Shown: positions 5,457-7,616 of the stretch, one piece after another | Layout: each line of letters opens with the position of its first letter | Numbering within the stretch: position 1 is the first letter of the stretch | DNA from: JAAAPF01 sp964481035 | Lineage (GTDB): Bacteria; Pseudomonadota; Alphaproteobacteria; Geminicoccales; Geminicoccaceae | DNA length: 7,616 nucleotides | Direction of reading: 5' to 3' | NCBI GenBank assembly: GCA_964481035.1 | Contig: CAYZSE010000140.1 | Location: forward strand, 1-7,616 | The notes under the pieces: model-generated | What the model saw: the letters and a program-made list of their open reading frames with translations, nothing else | The model's database searches: none | Told to the model about the DNA's origin: nothing | Position numbers and translations under genes: made by a program

Positions 5457-7244
5457 TTAACGGGACTGAAACAGCGCCTGCGCCCGCTCCTGGGCGCGGG
5501 CCAGCGCATCGCCGGGCGAGCGCGTGCCCCTGAGGACGTCGTGGATCTCTTCGCCGCAGACCTGGACGATGGCAGGCATCTGCGGGATCGGCGGCCGCGG
5601 CCAGAACTGCAGCTCGTCGCGCCAGCCCATCGCGTCGACGGCGTCGAAGATCGGCGACAGGCGCTTCACCTCGGGATCGGCGCCGACGGAGTAGCGCGGC
5701 ACGGCGCGGCTGCCGTTCTGGACGAAGAGCTTCTGCGCCTCGCGCGAGGTGAAGACGACGAGCGCCTCCGCCGCGGCGGCCCGGCGCTCGGCCGGCAGAT
5801 TGCGCGGTATGCCCAGGACGTAGCCGCCGATCGGCGCGACGCGCGGGCCGCTGCCGCCCGACGGATGCGGCAGGTAGCCCGTCTGTCCGTGCGCCGGCGA
5901 GGACGGGTCGCGCTCGAAATGCGGAGCCAGCAGCGTGTAGCCGTAGGCCATCGCGACCCGGCCCGTGGTGAAAGCGCGCACGCGTTCGTACCAGCTCATC
6001 GACAGCACGTCCGGCGGCGAGAAGTCCCGTAGCGCCATCAGGTAGCGGACGGCCTCGAGGGCGCGCGGAGTGTCGATGGTGGGGACGACGGACCGCGAGC
6101 GCGCCAGCTTCGTCGCGTCGAAGCCGCCGGCGATCTTCGGCAGGCGCAAGAGCGGCTGGCCGAAATCGGCGCAGGCCATCATGAAGGTGTGGCCCAGAGC
6201 GGTGCCGCGCGCTGCATTCCAGGCGATGCCGCTCACGCCGCGCGCGGGATCGTGCAGGGCTTCCGCCGCCCGCAGCACGTCGTCGGTGGTTGCCGGCGGC
6301 TCCAGCCCGGCCGCGGCGAAGAGGTCGCGCCGGTAGAACAGCAACTCGGGCGTCGTTTGGCTGGGGACACCGTAGATATGCCCGCCCCAATGCGCCGCCT
6401 GCCAACCGGCGGGGAGGAAATCCGCGGGGTCGAGCCGGTCGACGTCCATGACGTTGTCGAGCGGCAGCAGCACGCCGCGTTCCGCGTACTCGCCGATCCA
6501 CGGCAGATCGACGGCGAGAATGTCGTAGCGGCTCGTCTCGCGCGCCGCGTTCCTGAGCCCCTCCTCGTACAGCCGGTCGATCGAAAACGCCCGCTGGGTG
6601 ATGGACGTGCCGACGATCTGCTCGAACTGGCGCTTCAGTCCCTCCATGACCATAAAGGTGGGATCGGCGTGAACCAGGACGCGCAGGCCGCCGGCGAGCC
6701 TGAGCGGCTGCGCCAGCACCTGCGGCGGCTGGATGACCTGGGTCGCGCGATAGGATCCGCCGAAATAGTAGTCCTCGGGCGTGTTGACCGCGCCCCGCGC
6801 GAGCGTCTCCTCGGCTAGGCGCGGGAGGCGGTCGGCAAGCTGCGCCCACCGCTTGATCAGCGTCGCCGTCGGGTGCAGCGAGAATGTCTTGCCGGTCCGG
6901 GTCCGCGCGCGCCGCTCGACGAGATCGGCTTCGATCAGCTCCTGCAGGCGTCGAACTGCCGTGGCATGGGGTACCCCCGACGCGGCGATGGCGCTCGAAG
7001 CCGTCAGCGGCCGACAGTCCAGATGCGACCGCATGATGCTGCTCGCCATGCGTAGGTGCGGGTTGCGCCCCGCCGATTCCACGACCGATTCCAGCTCTGT
7101 CAACAGACGCTCGACGAACTCGACGCCGACGCGGATCGCCTGCTGCCCGTCGGTTTCGACGACGCCCGCCAGCCGCTGCTGCGGCCTCGTGCTTCGGGTG
7201 ACGACATCCAAGACGTCCATATTCGACATGTTTTCATCGTGCAT
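5457..7244 (-). CDS. Winged-helix regulator fused to an ABC-type solute-binding (SBP_bac_1-like) domain
   Basis: This is a 595-residue, two-part protein. Residues about 35-140 form a MarR/IclR-like winged helix: a leading helix (VEFVERLLTELESVV), the HTH PLTASSAIAASGVPHATAVR (79-98), RLQELIEADLVERR and a wing ending TGKTFSLHPTATLIKRW. Residues about 186-590 look like a family 1 extracellular solute-binding protein: RVLVHADPTF, GLKRQFEQIVG, RYDILAVDLPWIGEYAERGVLLPLD, IYGVPSQTTPELLFYRRDLFAAAGLEPP, GRVAMAYGYTLLAPHF, VAPIGGYVLGIPRN and SREAQKLFVQNGSRAVPR. No signal peptide precedes either part, so it should be cytoplasmic. Inference: a sugar sensor controlling the flanking divergent transporter and its own operon, comparable in layout to SgrR (wHTH plus SBP_bac_5) but with a different binding-domain family. 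The start at 7244 is set by GGGGAGG 6 bases upstream. The gene ends 28 bases before the next SDR start. Confidence 0.87.
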   Translation of the reverse strand: MHDENMSNMDVLDVVTRSTRPQQRLAGVVETDGQQAIRVGVEFVERLLTELESVVESAGRNPHLRMASSIMRSHLDCRPLTASSAIAASGVPHATAVRRLQELIEADLVERRARTRTGKTFSLHPTATLIKRWAQLADRLPRLAEETLARGAVNTPEDYYFGGSYRATQVIQPPQVLAQPLRLAGGLRVLVHADPTFMVMEGLKRQFEQIVGTSITQRAFSIDRLYEEGLRNAARETSRYDILAVDLPWIGEYAERGVLLPLDNVMDVDRLDPADFLPAGWQAAHWGGHIYGVPSQTTPELLFYRRDLFAAAGLEPPATTDDVLRAAEALHDPARGVSGIAWNAARGTALGHTFMMACADFGQPLLRLPKIAGGFDATKLARSRSVVPTIDTPRALEAVRYLMALRDFSPPDVLSMSWYERVRAFTTGRVAMAYGYTLLAPHFERDPSSPAHGQTGYLPHPSGGSGPRVAPIGGYVLGIPRNLPAERRAAAAEALVVFTSREAQKLFVQNGSRAVPRYSVGADPEVKRLSPIFDAVDAMGWRDELQFWPRPPIPQMPAIVQVCGEEIHDVLRGTRSPGDALARAQERAQALFQSR

Positions 7245-7250
7245 CAAACG

Positions 7251-7257
7251 CCTCCCC
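7251..7257 (-). promoter_or_regulatory. Ribosome binding site deciding the regulator start at 7244
   Basis: GGGGAGG (minus strand, 7257-7251) lies 6 bases before ATG 7244. The alternative in-frame ATG at 7265 lies upstream of this site and has no comparable Shine-Dalgarno, so the shorter protein is preferred. Confidence 0.75.
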
Positions 7258-7317
7258 AGGATCATCGACCGCCAGAACGCTTCAAACCTAAAAAAGCTCC
7301 ATTTTCGATCTCATGTC

Positions 7318-7336
7318 ATCCATTCTGGATTTTTTT
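7318..7336. repeat. Short palindrome followed by a T-run, candidate operator
   Basis: ATCCA-TTC-TGGAT is a perfect 5-bp inverted repeat with a 3-base centre, followed directly by six T residues (7331-7336). It lies centrally in the AT-rich half of the divergent region, where a regulator would bind. Stem plus T-run also resembles a weak plus-strand terminator, but the stem is too short and no gene reads into it from the left, so an operator is the better guess. Confidence 0.4.
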
Positions 7337-7390
7337 GAGAGATCACGCCGGCGTCGATTGCGTCAGAGTAGGGGTGTTGCGTGGGGCGCT

Positions 7391-7422
7391 CCGCGGCGCA
7401 TCGGCCACGCGCCGCGCCGCGG
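7391..7422. repeat. 9-bp GC inverted repeat in the transporter leader
   Basis: CCGCGGCGC (7391-7399) and GCGCCGCGG (7414-7422) are exact reverse complements with a 14-base spacer. The repeat lies 38 bases before the ATG of the substrate-binding protein. In RNA it would form a very stable stem in the leader; in DNA it could be a second operator. It has no T-run. Confidence 0.5.
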
Positions 7423-7460
7423 TGGGCGCAGATCGGTACCGAGACGGGAGGGACTACAAA

Positions 7461-7616
7461 ATGAGCAAGCACCAATGCGTGTTGCGCAGCGGCGTGGCGT
7501 TCTTCGCCGCCAGCGTCGCCGGGGTCGCGCTGGCCGACGAGACGATGACCGTCGGCATCACGCAGAACAACGTCGGCGTCGACAGCTACCAGACCACCTA
7601 CGAGCAGGCGTTCATT
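7461..7616 (+). CDS. Sugar ABC transporter periplasmic substrate-binding protein, N-terminus (runs off window)
   Basis: ATG 7461 follows GGGAGG at 7446-7451 with 9 bases between. The 52 visible residues begin with a Sec signal peptide: basic MSKHQCVLR, a hydrophobic GVAFFAASVAGVALA core, and a probable signal peptidase I site after Ala25 (ALA|DE). The mature start TMTVGITQNNVGVDSYQTTY resembles the first strand of RbsB-type (Peripla_BP_4) sugar-binding proteins of CUT2 transporters, where 'GIT...N' opens the first Rossmann strand. It would deliver a sugar to permease and ATPase partners presumably encoded to the right. It is divergent from the regulator and so probably controlled with the catabolic operon. 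The sugar cannot be inferred from this piece. Confidence 0.82.
   Translation, partial: MSKHQCVLRSGVAFFAASVAGVALADETMTVGITQNNVGVDSYQTTYEQAFI

Larger units (their letters stand above)
7245..7460. promoter_or_regulatory. Divergent promoter/operator region between regulator and sugar ABC transporter
   Basis: These 216 bases without a gene split into two halves. The regulator-proximal half (about 7281-7345) is AT-rich against a high-GC background and contains two inverted repeats: ATCCA-TTC-TGGAT at 7318-7330, and GATCTC at 7307-7312 with GAGATC at 7339-7344. The transporter-proximal half is very GC-rich and holds a 9-bp inverted repeat (7391-7422). A weak minus-strand -35-like ATGACA is at 7319-7314, with a T-rich stretch 18 bases on. 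No convincing sigma-70 pair could be fixed for either direction. Bidirectional control by the adjacent regulator is the natural inference. Confidence 0.6.

Noticed and set aside
5425..6849. Minus-strand open frame of 474 codons overlapping the regulator
   Set aside because: It is Arg/Ala/Gly-rich out-of-frame sequence within the solute-binding domain; the other frame carries the recognisable protein.
1..7616. CRISPR array, tRNA or rRNA genes
   Set aside because: No regularly spaced direct repeats, cloverleaf-like segments or rRNA motifs were seen by eye on either strand.

Overview
The window looks like a high-GC alphaproteobacterium (rhizobial or rhodospirillal type, by codon usage and by the transposase families present). 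This placement is an inference from composition and protein character only. Almost everything reads on the minus strand. The exception is one divergent gene at the right edge.

Right part (5457-7616): a divergent control region (7245-7460) separates the start of a sugar ABC transporter substrate-binding protein (plus strand, cut by the window edge) from an unusual regulator (minus strand). The regulator joins an N-terminal winged-helix DNA-binding domain to a full-length ABC-type solute-binding domain with no signal peptide. It looks like a cytoplasmic sugar sensor built from a transporter receptor and is the most interesting object here.

Middle part (542-5428): downstream of the regulator, with small gaps or overlaps, lie an SDR dehydrogenase of unknown substrate, an M24/creatinase-fold protein with an altered metal site, a KduD-like SDR, a DHRS6 / 2-keto-3-deoxy-L-fuconate-dehydrogenase-like SDR, and an FMN-dependent alpha-hydroxyacid dehydrogenase. 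The last two overlap by one base (TGATG). Together they read as a carbohydrate or sugar-acid catabolic operon: import by the divergent ABC transporter, oxidation of the sugar acid by the SDRs, and oxidation of a released 2-hydroxyacid such as lactate by the flavoenzyme. The actual substrate cannot be read from the sequence.

Left part (1-541): insertion-sequence debris. The N-terminal part of an IS5-family transposase gene abuts the last operon gene almost at its stop codon. That IS5 gene is itself interrupted, after about 50 codons, by an IS1380-family element whose transposase start runs off the left edge. The operon may have lost distal genes here.
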